Assembly (NCBI RefSeq): GCF_014648115.1
Contig: NZ_BMQM01000001.1
Coordinates: 124,001 to 188,000 of the forward strand
DNA: 64,000 nt
DNA from: Deinococcus seoulensis
Lineage (GTDB): Bacteria > Deinococcota > Deinococci > Deinococcales > Deinococcaceae
Reading direction: 5' to 3'
Under the pieces are notes generated by a model. The model saw nothing but the letters and a program-made list of their open reading frames with translations. It ran no database searches and had not been told where the DNA came from. Positions 48,219 to 59,333 of the stretch are shown piece by piece; within the stretch, counting starts at the first letter, position 1, and every line of letters starts with the position of its first letter. A program made the position numbers and the translations under genes.

Positions 48219-48224
48219 TAGACT
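48219..48224 (+). promoter_or_regulatory. -10 box of leaderless promoter
   Basis: TAGACT, 6 bases before GTG 48231. Confidence 0.55.
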
Positions 48225-48230
48225 GCGCGG

Positions 48231-48476
48231 GTGAATCTGCCCGCCCGTGTTCGCGTGACCCGCCCCCCACTGCCGCTGGCCCCGGCCCTGCAAGCCGCCG
48301 CCGCCCGCCTGTGCCCGGACGCCCCGCAGACCCTGAGTGCCGCCGCCCTGGCCATTGCCGGGGGCAGCGTGATCGGCGCGCACCTGCGCTGGGACGGGGG
48401 AGAGGCTGCGAACGTCGAGACCGGCTGGCGCGGGCGTGGAATCGAGGAAGTGCTGGCGCAGACGGTCACCGGGTAG
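48231..48476 (+). CDS. Small hypothetical protein
   Basis: 81 aa, Ala/Leu-rich first half (LPLAPALQAAAARLCPDAPQTLSAAALAIA), then GGSVIGAHLRWDGGEAANVETGWRGRGIEEVLAQTV. The second half vaguely recalls the strand-loop-helix around the acetyl-CoA site of GNAT proteins, but it is too short for the fold. Support for a real gene comes from the well-placed TAGACT box and from codon use like neighbours. Function unknown. Confidence 0.5.
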   Translation: MNLPARVRVTRPPLPLAPALQAAAARLCPDAPQTLSAAALAIAGGSVIGAHLRWDGGEAANVETGWRGRGIEEVLAQTVTG

Positions 48477-48537
48477 ATCACCGGGAAGATTGGCGGGACT
48501 GGGGGAACGGACGCACGCCACCCTAACAACCGTTTGG

Positions 48538-48543
48538 TAGCCT
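48538..48543 (+). promoter_or_regulatory. Extended -10 of leaderless acyl-CoA dehydrogenase promoter
   Basis: TGGTAGCCT gives a TGn extension plus TAGCCT, 6 bases before ATG 48550. Confidence 0.6.
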
Positions 48544-48549
48544 GAAGGC

Positions 48550-49731
<1,182 letters not shown>

Positions 49732-49786
49732 GCGCGCCTGAAGGCTCCCCGGGCGCCCCACTCACCGGGCCGCGCCACACTGAACC

Positions 49787-50212
49787 ATGCCGACCCTGCT
49801 GCTGGCCCTCGCCGCCACCGCCAGTCCCTTCACCCTGGGCGACAGCGCGGGCCGCCCCTGGTCCCTGAGCAGCGCCCTGGGCCGCGAACGCATCCTGATT
49901 GTCCGCAACCCCAGCGCCGCGTACCTGAACACCGTCCGCGCACAGGACACGGCGTTACAGGTCCGTGACCTGCGCGTCGTGGCCCTGCTCCCACCAGACG
50001 ACGCCCGCCTGAACGGCCCCCGCACCCTGATGCTCACGCTGCTCGCCGACCCCGGTGGACGCATCGGCGCGCAGTACGGCCCCGCCACCCTGATCGGCAA
50101 GGACCGCGGCATCAAGGCCCGCTACCCCGCGCCGCCCGCCCTGAACACCGTCGCCGCCCTGATCGACACCATGCCCATGCGCCAGCAGGAACGCCAGCAG
50201 CGGGGCCGCTGA
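49787..50212 (+). CDS. DUF4174 domain protein (thioredoxin-like fold)
   Basis: 141 aa. PWSLSSALGRERILIVRNPSAAYL...QVRDLRVVALL and the closing GPATLIGKDRGIKARY...LIDTMPMRQQERQQ match DUF4174 from end to end. The N-terminus (MPTLLLALAATASP) looks like a weak signal peptide. Family function unknown; no redox CxxC present. A CACACT box lies 5 bases before the ATG. Convergent with the acetyltransferase, stop codons 1 bp apart. Confidence 0.8.
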   Translation: MPTLLLALAATASPFTLGDSAGRPWSLSSALGRERILIVRNPSAAYLNTVRAQDTALQVRDLRVVALLPPDDARLNGPRTLMLTLLADPGGRIGAQYGPATLIGKDRGIKARYPAPPALNTVAALIDTMPMRQQERQQRGR

Positions 50213-50213
50213 C

Positions 50214-50747
50214 CTACCCCCGCTGGCGCGTCAGCAGCAGCACCCGGTCGTCCGGGCCTCCCGCCTCGCCGGTCACCGTGAAGCCCACCCTCGCCGCCAG
50301 CCGCAGTGACGCCGCGTTCCCCGGACTGATGAGGCAGAACGTCTCCCGGCCCGGCACGTTCGCGTCCCGCCAGTCCAGGGTCGCCGCCACGGCCTCGCCC
50401 GCATACCCCTGCCCGTGCGCCCAGGGCAGCGTCACCCAGCCCGCCTCCGGAAGGGCGTCCAGTTCAGGGTGCCCGGCCAGCAGATCCCGCTTGAACCGCC
50501 CCAGCCCCACCTCGCCCACAAAGCGCCCGGACGCCCGTTCCTCGACCACCCAGTATCCGAAGCCCAGCAGCGCCCAGTGCCCCGGGTGCCGCAGCAGCCG
50601 CGTCCACACGTCCTGCCGCGCCAGGGGCCGCCCGCTGGTGTGCCGCGTGACGACCGGGTCCTGCCACAGTTCCACGCAGGCGTCCAGATCGTCCATGCGG
50701 TGCGGGCGCAGCCGCAGGCGCGGGGTGGTCAGGATGGGGGCCTGCAT
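50214..50747 (-). CDS. GNAT-family N-acetyltransferase (RimJ/RimL-like)
   Basis: 177 aa. LTTPRLRLRPHRMDDLDACVEL is the standard start of this branch; WVTLPWAHGQGYAGEAVAATLDW carries the acetyl-CoA-binding Q/GxGxA loop, and NAASLRLAARVGFTVTGE is the following helix and strand. Target unknown: protein N-termini, an antibiotic or a small metabolite. A TACGCT box (minus strand) lies 9 bases before the ATG. Confidence 0.88.
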   Translation of the reverse strand: MQAPILTTPRLRLRPHRMDDLDACVELWQDPVVTRHTSGRPLARQDVWTRLLRHPGHWALLGFGYWVVEERASGRFVGEVGLGRFKRDLLAGHPELDALPEAGWVTLPWAHGQGYAGEAVAATLDWRDANVPGRETFCLISPGNAASLRLAARVGFTVTGEAGGPDDRVLLLTRQRG

Positions 50748-50837
50748 ACGGTCCGTAGCGTACTGCCCCGACCGAACGGGGGCCGCCCACCCGGAGGTGC
50801 AGCGGCCCTGTCGTTCATACGTGGCAATCGGCGGTGG

Positions 50838-52532
<1,695 letters not shown>

Positions 52533-52599
52533 GCCTCACCCTACGCCCACACGCGCGGGCCGGTGCGAAGTGGCACAGACAGGCGCGCGCCGCGCACGC

Positions 52600-52605
52600 T
52601 ACCGT
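52600..52605 (+). promoter_or_regulatory. -10 box of leaderless promoter
   Basis: TACCGT, 7 bases before ATG 52613; a GTG at 52604 overlaps the box and is not the likely start. Confidence 0.55.
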
Positions 52606-52612
52606 GCCGGGC

Positions 52613-53011
52613 ATGACCCGCCCGCACCTGCTGTTCGTGTACAACGCCGACGGCGGCCCCCTGAACGCCCTGAAGGACCTGTGGCACAAGACGGTGTCGC
52701 CCGCCACGTACGACTGCCAGTTGTGCGCGGTCACGTACGGCCCGCTCGGCATGCGCCGCGAGTGGCGGGACTTCGTGCGGTCCCTCCCGGCCAGCGTGAC
52801 CTTCCTGCACCGCGACGAACTGGCCGCGCAGCACGGCGTGCAGGGCGTGGCCCTCCCGGCGGCGTTCGTGCTGGACGGCGCGCAGGTTCACCCCTGGCTG
52901 GGTGCCGCGCAGGTCAGGGAGGCGCGCACCCTGGACGACCTGATGTCCCTGGTGCGCGCCTCCCTGCCGACGACCGGGCCGACTGCTGGGCCGACTACCG
53001 GGCCGACCTGA
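52613..53011 (+). CDS. Conserved CxxC protein of unknown function
   Basis: 132 aa. Recognisable as an uncharacterised conserved family by LFVYNADGGPLNALKDLWHKTVSPATYDCQLCAVTYG: Asn/Asp near the start, an invariant-looking H-K-x-x-S-P-x-T-Y and a CxxC (Cys about 38 and 41), then EWRDFV and TFLHRDEL. The CxxC may bind metal or be redox-active. No signal peptide. The tail TTGPTAGPTTGPT is encoded by tandem GGGCCGAC DNA repeats that continue past the stop. Confidence 0.72.
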   Translation: MTRPHLLFVYNADGGPLNALKDLWHKTVSPATYDCQLCAVTYGPLGMRREWRDFVRSLPASVTFLHRDELAAQHGVQGVALPAAFVLDGAQVHPWLGAAQVREARTLDDLMSLVRASLPTTGPTAGPTTGPT

Positions 53012-53034
53012 CTGGGCCGACCTGACTGACCGGG
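52972..53034. repeat. Tandem GGGCCGAC repeat spanning the 3' end of the CxxC gene
   Basis: Four or five units of about 13 bp (ACCGGGCCGACTGCT, GGGCCGACTACC, GGGCCGACCTGACT twice) fill the junction with the convergent dioxygenase gene. Confidence 0.65.
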
Positions 53035-53041
53035 GCGGCCG

Positions 53042-53857
53042 TCAGCCGATGTTCAGGCCGATGTCGAACGTGGCCGCGTACCCCTTCGTGGGGTCGCCCT
53101 TGACGTTCAGGAGGAGCTGGCTGCCGCCGTTACGGTAGATGCCGTCCTGCGCGTTGGGCGTGTCGGCTTTCGTGCCGTGCGCGTTGTACGGCGCGCGGGC
53201 GAACACGGCGCTGTTCACACTTTCCGGGAAGAACAGCTGCGACGTGAATTCCCCCGTGGCCTTCCCGCTGGCGTCCAGGGGCCGCAGTTTGAAGTGAATG
53301 TGCACGGCCCGCCCACGGTACCAGCCGGGGTAGATGGTCGTGAATTTCGCGCGGCCCTGCGCGTCCGTGACCTGCGAGCCGCGCAGGAAGTCCCCGCTGT
53401 TGCCCTGCACGTCTGAGTACACGCCCTGCGCGTCGCAGTGCCACACGTCGATCAGCACCTGCCCGCGCGGCGTGCAGCCGCCCACGGCGACCCGGCTGAC
53501 CTCGAAGTTCAGGGTCAGGGGCACCCCGGCGCTCAGCTTGCCGGTCGTGGTGTCTCGGCGGATGTCGCTGCGGCGTGGTTCGCTCTCCACGAAGTACGGC
53601 CCCTCGGTCATGGCGGGCCGCACCACGCAGCCGGGCAGGCCGCTGCTGGCGCTGACCGGGGCGCTGCTGGCGTTCCCGGCGCCGCGCTGGGCCAGGACAC
53701 CCCCGGCACCCAGCGCGGCCGCCCCGGTCCCCAGGCCCAGCAGGCGCAGGGCGTGGCGGCGGCTCAGGAGCGTGCCGATCATCTCGTCGTCGTTGTCCTC
53801 GTCGGGGGCGTGGGTGGGGGCGGCGGTCGGGTTCGGGCGGTGCGGGTCGTTCGGCAT
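53042..53857 (-). CDS. Tat-exported intradiol ring-cleavage dioxygenase-like protein
   Basis: 271 aa. After an acidic start a twin-arginine signal SRRHALRLLGLGTGAAALG (about 33-51) directs folded export. The catalytic domain has DVWHCDAQGVYSDV and TIYPGWYRGRAVHIHFKL, giving the Tyr/Tyr/His/His ferric-iron ligands of catechol- and protocatechuate-dioxygenase folds. Export of a ring-cleaving enzyme is unusual, and no aromatic catabolism genes are nearby, so the natural substrate is open. ATG 53857 follows CGGAGG. Confidence 0.85.
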   Translation of the reverse strand: MPNDPHRPNPTAAPTHAPDEDNDDEMIGTLLSRRHALRLLGLGTGAAALGAGGVLAQRGAGNASSAPVSASSGLPGCVVRPAMTEGPYFVESEPRRSDIRRDTTTGKLSAGVPLTLNFEVSRVAVGGCTPRGQVLIDVWHCDAQGVYSDVQGNSGDFLRGSQVTDAQGRAKFTTIYPGWYRGRAVHIHFKLRPLDASGKATGEFTSQLFFPESVNSAVFARAPYNAHGTKADTPNAQDGIYRNGGSQLLLNVKGDPTKGYAATFDIGLNIG

Positions 53858-53961
53858 GTGGTGTCCTCCGGTGGGATGGGTGGTGTCCGGTATGGATGAA
53901 TACCCGGTCAACCCATCCTGCCCCACCCCGGTTAACGGAACGTTGACGCGGCCCCCGGCAA

Positions 53962-54007
53962 CAGCAGGCGCGGCCCCCCTTTCACTGGAGGGGAGCCGCG
54001 CCTGCTG
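53962..54007 (-). terminator. Long hairpin downstream of the foldase gene
   Basis: A 13-bp stem, CAGCAGGCGCGGC (53962-53974) with GCCGCGCCTGCTG (53995-54007), starts one base past the repeat end that adjoins the foldase stop codon. Confidence 0.65.
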
Positions 54008-54008
54008 A

Positions 54009-54021
54009 ACGGAATCCGTAT
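54009..54021 (-). repeat. Solo right end of the ATACGGA repeat family, touching the foldase stop
   Basis: Minus strand TAATACGGATTCCGTT: the last A of the TAA stop (54023-54021) is the first base of ATACGGATTCCG. Nothing else of the repeat remains. Confidence 0.6.
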
Positions 54022-55037
54022 TACTTGTCGGCGGGGGCGGGCGCGGCGACCGTCACGACGTCCGGGAAGCTCTCGGTGCTCAGGCGGGCCACCTGCGCGT
54101 CCAGGTACTTCTGCGCGGCGTCCTTGCCCAGCTGGTCACGGATGACCGGCGCGGCGTCCGCCAGCGGCACGGTGCCGGCCTCGGTGCGTTTCGTGACGAC
54201 CAGCACGTGCCACCCGAACTGCGACTGCACGGTCTGCACGGCGTTCACGGGACCCTTGAAGCTGGCGGTGTCGAAGGTCTCGACCATCTGGCCGGGGCCG
54301 AAGCAGCCCAGGTCGCCGCCCTGCGCGGCGCTGCCGGGGTCCTGGCTCTTCTCGGCGGCGAGTTTCGCGAAGTCCGCGCCGCCCGCCAGGTCCTTCGTGA
54401 TGGCCTGCGCTTCGGCCTGGGTGGGCACCAGGATGTGCTTCACGCAGGCTTCCTGTTCACGGGCGAAGTCCGCGCGGTGCAGGTTGTAGTACCCGGCGAC
54501 CAGTGCGTCCCCGAACGTGAAGCGTTCCTGCACGCCGCCCAGGTACGCGCCCACGATCAGCTGCCGTTCCAGTTCGCGGCGCAGGTCGGCGGTGTCGGTG
54601 TACCCGGTGGCGTTCAGGGCCTCGGCGAACTCCTCGTCCGTCTCGAAGCCGGAGCGGGCGTCCGCGATCTGCCGGTCCAGTTCGGCCGGGTCGGCCTGCT
54701 GGCGGGCGCGGGCCAGCTGGTACACGGCGCGGTCACGCACGAACTGCTTCAGGAAGTCCGGGCGGGCCTCGGCGAACTCGGCCAGGTAGGCGTCCTCGAA
54801 GGGAATGCCCTGCGAGTTCACCACGCGCGCCGCCGCCAGCCGGAAGGCACGGTCGAATTCGGCCAGGGTCAGGTCTTCCTTGCCCACGCGGCCCACCAGC
54901 GTGGCGGGGTCCTTGGCGGGCGCCGGGGTGGTCGCGGCCGCGCTGGCCGGGGTGGTGGCCGGGGCGGTCTGGGCGCTGGCGGTCGTCAGGAAGGCGGCGC
55001 CGCTCAGCAGCGCTGCGGTCAGGAGCAGTTGTTTCAC
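54021..55037 (-). CDS. PrsA/SurA-like peptidyl-prolyl isomerase (parvulin)
   Basis: 338 aa. Signal peptide VKQLLLTAALLSGAAFLTTASA, an Ala/Thr/Pro linker, an N-terminal SurA-like helical chaperone domain (about 50-195), and a parvulin domain ACVKHILVPTQAEAQAITKDL through GGDLGCFGPGQMVETFDTASF to FGWHVLVVTKR. Folds exported proteins in the periplasm. GTG 55037 follows a TACAGT box by 7 bases; a frame open 12 codons further is not used. Confidence 0.9.
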   Translation of the reverse strand: MKQLLLTAALLSGAAFLTTASAQTAPATTPASAAATTPAPAKDPATLVGRVGKEDLTLAEFDRAFRLAAARVVNSQGIPFEDAYLAEFAEARPDFLKQFVRDRAVYQLARARQQADPAELDRQIADARSGFETDEEFAEALNATGYTDTADLRRELERQLIVGAYLGGVQERFTFGDALVAGYYNLHRADFAREQEACVKHILVPTQAEAQAITKDLAGGADFAKLAAEKSQDPGSAAQGGDLGCFGPGQMVETFDTASFKGPVNAVQTVQSQFGWHVLVVTKRTEAGTVPLADAAPVIRDQLGKDAAQKYLDAQVARLSTESFPDVVTVAAPAPADK

Positions 55038-55044
55038 GCCTGAT

Positions 55045-55050
55045 ACTGTA
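55045..55050 (-). promoter_or_regulatory. -10 box of leaderless foldase promoter
   Basis: TACAGT on the minus strand, 7 bases before GTG 55037. Confidence 0.6.
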
Positions 55051-55114
55051 GCGTGCCCCGCGCCGCTGTCCATGACAGTCTCCTGTGACGCGCCCCGCGC
55101 CGCAGCGTGCCTGC

Positions 55115-55120
55115 TACAAT
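55115..55120 (+). promoter_or_regulatory. Extended -10 of leaderless FemAB promoter
   Basis: TGCTACAAT (TGn plus TACAAT), then seven C residues and GTG 55128. Confidence 0.65.
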
Positions 55121-55127
55121 CCCCCCC

Positions 55128-56222
55128 GTGCGCCTGAGCCTAGTAGAAACCACCGATCCGCGCGTGTACGACGACGCCGTGAGCCGCATGCCCATCACCA
55201 GCGCCCTGCAGGGCTGGGGCTACGGTGAGGCGCGCCGGACGCTGGGTCAGACGCCCACGCGCTACCTGATCATGCAGGACGGCCGGACTGTCGGGGCCGT
55301 GCAGTTGCTGCGTAAACGCCTCGTGCCGGGCTTCAGTACCCTGTACGCGCCGCGCGGCCCGGCCCTGGAAAGCCTGGACCTGCTGCCGGCCTTCGCGGAG
55401 GCCGTGCGGCGCGTCGCGCGGCCCACCGACGCCTTGCTGAAGATCGAGCCGCCCGTCCCGCTTCCAGCCGGTGACAGCGCCGACCCCGAGGGAACGGGCC
55501 TGGCGTACGACGCGCTGCCCGCCGCGTACGGTCCCTTCCAGCGGGCCGAGACCGAGCAGCCCGAGCACACCATCATCGCGGACCTGAGCCGCAGCGAGCA
55601 GGAGATCTTCGGGGCGCTGTCCAGCATGGCCCGCCGGAACATCCGCACCGCCGAGAAACTCGGCGTGATCGCCGGACGCGACGACGACTTCGACGCGTTC
55701 TGGGAGATCTTCACCGCCACCAATGAACGCGCCCAGCTCGGCGCGTACCCGCGCGAGTACTACGAGACCATGCTGCGCGAATGCAACGCGCACGGCGGCG
55801 AGGCGTACATCGTGCTGTCCCGCTACCAGGGGCGCGCGCTGGCCGGAGGGTTCTTCATCAGCATGGGCAAGGGCACGTACTACCTGTTCGGCGGCAGCGT
55901 CCGCGACGACCGCGTGGACGAGCACGGCAAACCCCTGAAAGACGCCAAGGCGCCCGACGCGTTCTACTGGAGCGCCATGCTGGACGCCAAACGCCACGGC
56001 TACGAACTGTTCGACTTCTGGGGCATTCCGCGCGTGCTGGACGAAAGCAAACACTCGTACGGGGTGTTCAAGATGAAACTCAAGTTCAGCGAGCAGCGCG
56101 TCTGGTACCCCGCCTACGACCTGAACCTGAACGCCGCCGCACCCGCCATCGTCCGCGCGCTGCGCTGGCGTAAGACCCGCAACAACGTCCGTAAACGCGG
56201 CACTGCCGACGACGTGCTGTAA
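55128..56222 (+). CDS. FemAB-family peptidoglycan bridge aminoacyltransferase
   Basis: 364 aa from GTG 55128. Two GNAT-like halves: the first with SALQGWGYGEARRTLGQTPTRYLI and LYAPRGPAL; the second with MARRNIRTAEKLGVIAG, FWEIFTATNERAQLG, YLFGGSV and ELFDFWGIPRVLDESKHSYGVFKMKLKFSE. FemAB enzymes add amino acids from aminoacyl-tRNA to lipid II; Deinococcus wall peptides are known to carry a glycine bridge on ornithine, a fitting product. Strong terminator after the gene. Confidence 0.9.
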   Translation: MRLSLVETTDPRVYDDAVSRMPITSALQGWGYGEARRTLGQTPTRYLIMQDGRTVGAVQLLRKRLVPGFSTLYAPRGPALESLDLLPAFAEAVRRVARPTDALLKIEPPVPLPAGDSADPEGTGLAYDALPAAYGPFQRAETEQPEHTIIADLSRSEQEIFGALSSMARRNIRTAEKLGVIAGRDDDFDAFWEIFTATNERAQLGAYPREYYETMLRECNAHGGEAYIVLSRYQGRALAGGFFISMGKGTYYLFGGSVRDDRVDEHGKPLKDAKAPDAFYWSAMLDAKRHGYELFDFWGIPRVLDESKHSYGVFKMKLKFSEQRVWYPAYDLNLNAAAPAIVRALRWRKTRNNVRKRGTADDVL

Positions 56223-56252
56223 CGCCCGCCCCGTAAGAACGACAGCACAACG

Positions 56253-56290
56253 ACAGCCCAGCCGGAGCGAATCTTCCGGCTGGGCTGTTT
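56253..56290. terminator. Bidirectional terminator between FemAB and LON-domain genes
   Basis: ACAGCCCAGCCGG (56253-56265) pairs with CCGGCTGGGCTGT (56276-56288), then TT. It can end both convergent transcripts. Confidence 0.8.
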
Positions 56291-56300
56291 CTGTGGCCGG

Positions 56301-56900
56301 TCAGTTCAGCAGTTTGGCTTCGGTGGGCACCAGCCCCAGCAGCAGTTCCAGACGTTCGAGCACCGTCGCGGCGTGCAGGGCGTCCTCGCGCTGTTCGGGG
56401 GTGGTGGGCAGCAGCGCGGCGGCGAAACTGGCCAGCAGCAGCGGATCTTCCGGGGCGGCCTCGCGGACCGTCCCGGCGTCGCCTGGGCGCAGGCGCAGCA
56501 GCGCGGCCAGCAGTTGCGCCGCCGTGGCCGAGACGACCTCCTGCGGCAGAGGATCGGGTTCCAGGGGCCACAGGCTCACGTCGGCCGACAGGTAGGGGCG
56601 GTCCAGGTGAAAGCCGTCCACCCGGAAGCGTTCGCCGCCGACCACCGCGACCGTGCTGGTGCCGTCCTCGTGCAGGTTGGCCTGCCGGACGTGCGCGAGC
56701 GTCCCGACCCTGGAGACCCGCTCGTGAAACGGAAGACCGGACGTTTCGGAGGACTGCACGATCCGCACGATCCCGAACGGTTCGCCGCTGGCCTGCACGT
56801 CGGCCAGCAGTTCACGGTAGCGGGGTTCGAACACATACAACGGAAGGACCACACCCGGGAACAACACCAGTTGCGGCAGAGGAAACAGCGGAACGCGCAT
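56301..56900 (-). CDS. LON substrate-binding-domain protein
   Basis: 199 aa. Starts [31 protein letters not shown], the defining block of the Lon N-terminal/PUA-like domain; then FGIVRI and [30 protein letters not shown]. Helical C-terminus (about 125-199). No ATPase or protease domain, so it is a stand-alone recognition domain, perhaps an adaptor for Lon. Start 56900 is the family start. Confidence 0.88.
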   Translation of the reverse strand: MRVPLFPLPQLVLFPGVVLPLYVFEPRYRELLADVQASGEPFGIVRIVQSSETSGLPFHERVSRVGTLAHVRQANLHEDGTSTVAVVGGERFRVDGFHLDRPYLSADVSLWPLEPDPLPQEVVSATAAQLLAALLRLRPGDAGTVREAAPEDPLLLASFAAALLPTTPEQREDALHAATVLERLELLLGLVPTEAKLLN

Positions 56901-57076
56901 ACCCGCGTATCGTGCGCCCAACCGCGCCCGGCAACATGGGTCAAACCCACAGAACCCGTGTGTGAAGACGCACAGGTCGCGGTCTACGCGCGCGGACGAC
57001 CAGCAGGGCACACCCGCACGGGACTGCCTGTGCACCCTACCTGGAGCGGAACCCCGCCCGGATCAGGCGCAGCGGA

Positions 57077-57934
57077 TCAGGATTCGCTGGCGTCGGGCGC
57101 AGCCGGGGTGCGGCGGCGTCTGGAGCGCTTTGGAGTCGGGGCCGGGGGCGCGCCCCAGTCACTCAGTTGCTCGGGGGTGGCGCCCAGGCCGCTCAGGGTG
57201 ACCGTGTCGGCGGGCGTGAGGGGAGCGCCCCGCAGCAGGTCCGGGCGGCGGGCCAGGGTGCGTGCCAGGGCCTGCTCTCGCCGCCACGCGGCCACCGCGC
57301 CGTGATTCCCGCCGCGCAGCACCTCCGGCACGCCCTGACCTTCCCATTCGGGCGGACGGGTGAATTCCGGGTAGTCCAGCAGGCCAGAGCTGAAACTGTC
57401 CGCCTGATGCGACTCCGGGTCGCCGATCACGCCCGGCACCAGCCGCGCCACGGCTTCCAGCACGCAGGCGGCGGCGGCCTCGCCGCCCATCATCACGAAA
57501 TCCCCGATGCTGAGTTCCCGCGTGACCAGTCCCTCGGTACGGGCGTCGAACCCCTCGTAACGCCCGCACAGGAACACCAGGTGGCGCCGCGTGGCGAGGT
57601 CCTCGGCGACCGCCTGCGTGAAGCGCTCCCCGGCCGGGCTGAACAGGATGACCTCGTCGGCCTGTGGGAGGCTGGCCAGGGCGCGCCCGGCCACGTCCAC
57701 GCGGATCACCATGCCCGCCCCGCCCCCGTACGGGGTGTCGTCCACCTTCTGGTGGCGGTTCCCGGCGAAGTCCCGCAGGTTCACCAGATTCACGTCCACC
57801 AGTCCGCGCTCACGGGCCTTGCCCACGATCGCCTCGTCCGCGAACGGTGCCAGCAGTTCCGGGAACAGCGTCAGGAACGAGAAGGTCAGCGGCGCGGCGT
57901 CCTGGTGTGGGACAGTCTGCGGGTCCTCACTCAC
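57077..57934 (-). CDS. trmD: tRNA (guanine37-N1)-methyltransferase
   Basis: 285 aa, with a tail longer than usual. SPOUT knot enzyme methylating G37 next to the anticodon to prevent frameshifting. FLTLFPELL at the start, [16 protein letters not shown] (about 65-80), [11 protein letters not shown] (SAM site), [29 protein letters not shown] and [25 protein letters not shown]. The basic Arg-rich tail ([12 protein letters not shown]) is an extra. GTG 57934 overlaps the rimM stop by 4 bp. Confidence 0.96.
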   Translation of the reverse strand: MSEDPQTVPHQDAAPLTFSFLTLFPELLAPFADEAIVGKARERGLVDVNLVNLRDFAGNRHQKVDDTPYGGGAGMVIRVDVAGRALASLPQADEVILFSPAGERFTQAVAEDLATRRHLVFLCGRYEGFDARTEGLVTRELSIGDFVMMGGEAAAACVLEAVARLVPGVIGDPESHQADSFSSGLLDYPEFTRPPEWEGQGVPEVLRGGNHGAVAAWRREQALARTLARRPDLLRGAPLTPADTVTLSGLGATPEQLSDWGAPPAPTPKRSRRRRTPAAPDASES

Positions 57935-58497
57935 TCGGTGCGCCCGCCTTCCTCGGCCTCGGCGAGGTCCAGCAGGCCGCCCGGCGCGTCGTCCGTCAGG
58001 GTCAGGGACAGCGGGCGGCGTCTGGCGTTCAGGTTCACGACCACGTACGGCGCCTGAAGCGGCACGAACGCCTCGCCCTGATCGGCCGCGCGGCGCACCA
58101 CCAGCAGGTCCTGGTGACCACTGTCGAGCACGTCCGTCACCTCGGCCAGCACCTCACCCGCCGCGCTGCTGAGCGTCAGGCCACGCAACTCGTGGTAGTA
58201 GTACACGCCGTCCTCGGGCGCCGGGAGTTCATCGTCGGCCGCGAACACGTTCAGGCCCCGCAGGTCCCCGGCTCCCTCCGGCGTGGTGACACCCGCGAGG
58301 TGAAGCACCACGCCCGGCGCGAGCATCTCGGCGCGACGCACGCGCAACCAGCCGCGCTTCTCGACGTACACGCGTTTCAGGCCCGCGAACTGCCGCTGGT
58401 CCCCCAGCACGAACACCTTCACGCCGCCCTTCACGCCGTGCGGTCCCAGCACGTACCCCAGGCGGGTGCGTTCCGCCTCTGACATCGTGCCGGTCAC
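57931..58497 (-). CDS. rimM: Ribosome maturation factor RimM
   Basis: 188 aa. Binds protein S19 in the 30S head during maturation. [22 protein letters not shown] is the N-terminal signature; PRC-barrel half contains [39 protein letters not shown] and [15 protein letters not shown] 58497 overlaps the khpA stop (GTGA); ATG 58485 is a possible alternative. Middle gene of a translationally coupled khpA-rimM-trmD trio. Confidence 0.95.
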   Translation of the reverse strand: MTGTMSEAERTRLGYVLGPHGVKGGVKVFVLGDQRQFAGLKRVYVEKRGWLRVRRAEMLAPGVVLHLAGVTTPEGAGDLRGLNVFAADDELPAPEDGVYYYHELRGLTLSSAAGEVLAEVTDVLDSGHQDLLVVRRAADQGEAFVPLQAPYVVVNLNARRRPLSLTLTDDAPGGLLDLAEAEEGGRTE

Positions 58498-58733
58498 GCC
58501 TTGCGGGGGGCGTCCAGGTCGACGTTCAGGCGTTCGCGCGGGTCGCTCGCGGCGCGCACCAGCGTGCGGATCGCCTGAATCACGCGGCCCTGACGGCCGA
58601 TCAGGCGACCCTCCTCGCCCGGCCCGACCCGCACGATCACGGTCGGCCCCCGGCGGGACACGCGCACCTGCGACGGCTGATCCACCACGCTCTGGGCCAG
58701 GAAAAGAGTCAGATCAAGAGGATCAGTGTTCAT
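58494..58733 (-). CDS. khpA: KH-domain RNA-binding protein KhpA
   Basis: 79 aa. A single type II KH domain with the GxxG loop in EGRLIGRQGRVIQAIRTLV (about 41-59). KhpA pairs with KhpB/Jag in several bacteria to bind many RNAs and affects division. A TAGAAT box (minus strand, 58740-58745) lies 6 bases before the ATG, so this operon starts here with a leaderless mRNA instead of reading on from rpsP. Confidence 0.93.
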   Translation of the reverse strand: MNTDPLDLTLFLAQSVVDQPSQVRVSRRGPTVIVRVGPGEEGRLIGRQGRVIQAIRTLVRAASDPRERLNVDLDAPRKA

Positions 58734-58739
58734 CCGGGC

Positions 58740-58745
58740 ATTCTA
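58740..58745 (-). promoter_or_regulatory. -10 box of leaderless khpA-rimM-trmD promoter
   Basis: TAGAAT on the minus strand, 6 bases before ATG 58733. Confidence 0.6.
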
Positions 58746-58811
58746 CAGCATCCGCCCCCACCGCGCGCGGCTCTTTCGCGCTGCGGCACGCTAAAAAGCC
58801 CGGCCAGCCGC

Positions 58812-58887
58812 CCCGGAACCCGCCCTGCTCCTGCTCGCCTGCGCTCGGAACCAGCGGCTTTGTAAGCCATTCAATCGGAGTCCGTAT
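58812..58887 (-). repeat. Left-half copy of the ATACGGA repeat between rpsP and khpA
   Basis: Minus strand: ATACGGACTCCG, hairpin TGGCTT-ACA-AAGCC, then TTCCGAGCG and GAGCAGGAGC blocks as in the copy at 4797-4931. The second hairpin and right end are absent. The rpsP terminator lies between it and rpsP. Confidence 0.7.
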
Positions 58888-58894
58888 AAGGCAT

Positions 58895-58919
58895 GAAAAA
58901 AGGCCCCGCGTGGGGGCCT
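58895..58919 (-). terminator. Terminator of rpsP
   Basis: Minus strand AGGCCCC-CACG-CGGGGCCT followed by TTTTT; strong. It separates rpsP from the khpA operon. Confidence 0.85.
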
Positions 58920-58943
58920 GTTCTTCGTGCCTGTGGGGTTCGC

Positions 58944-59192
<249 letters not shown>

Positions 59193-59333
59193 GATGGAAA
59201 CCTCGGGGGGTGGGTGATTGAGGGTACAGCTCCCGCTAGGATCACGGGGTTCATGCGCCCGTCAGCAGCCAACCGGGGTGCGCACCGAACAAGAGTATCA
59301 GCACGGCCGCCACTCGGCAAGGGGGCAGGCCGG

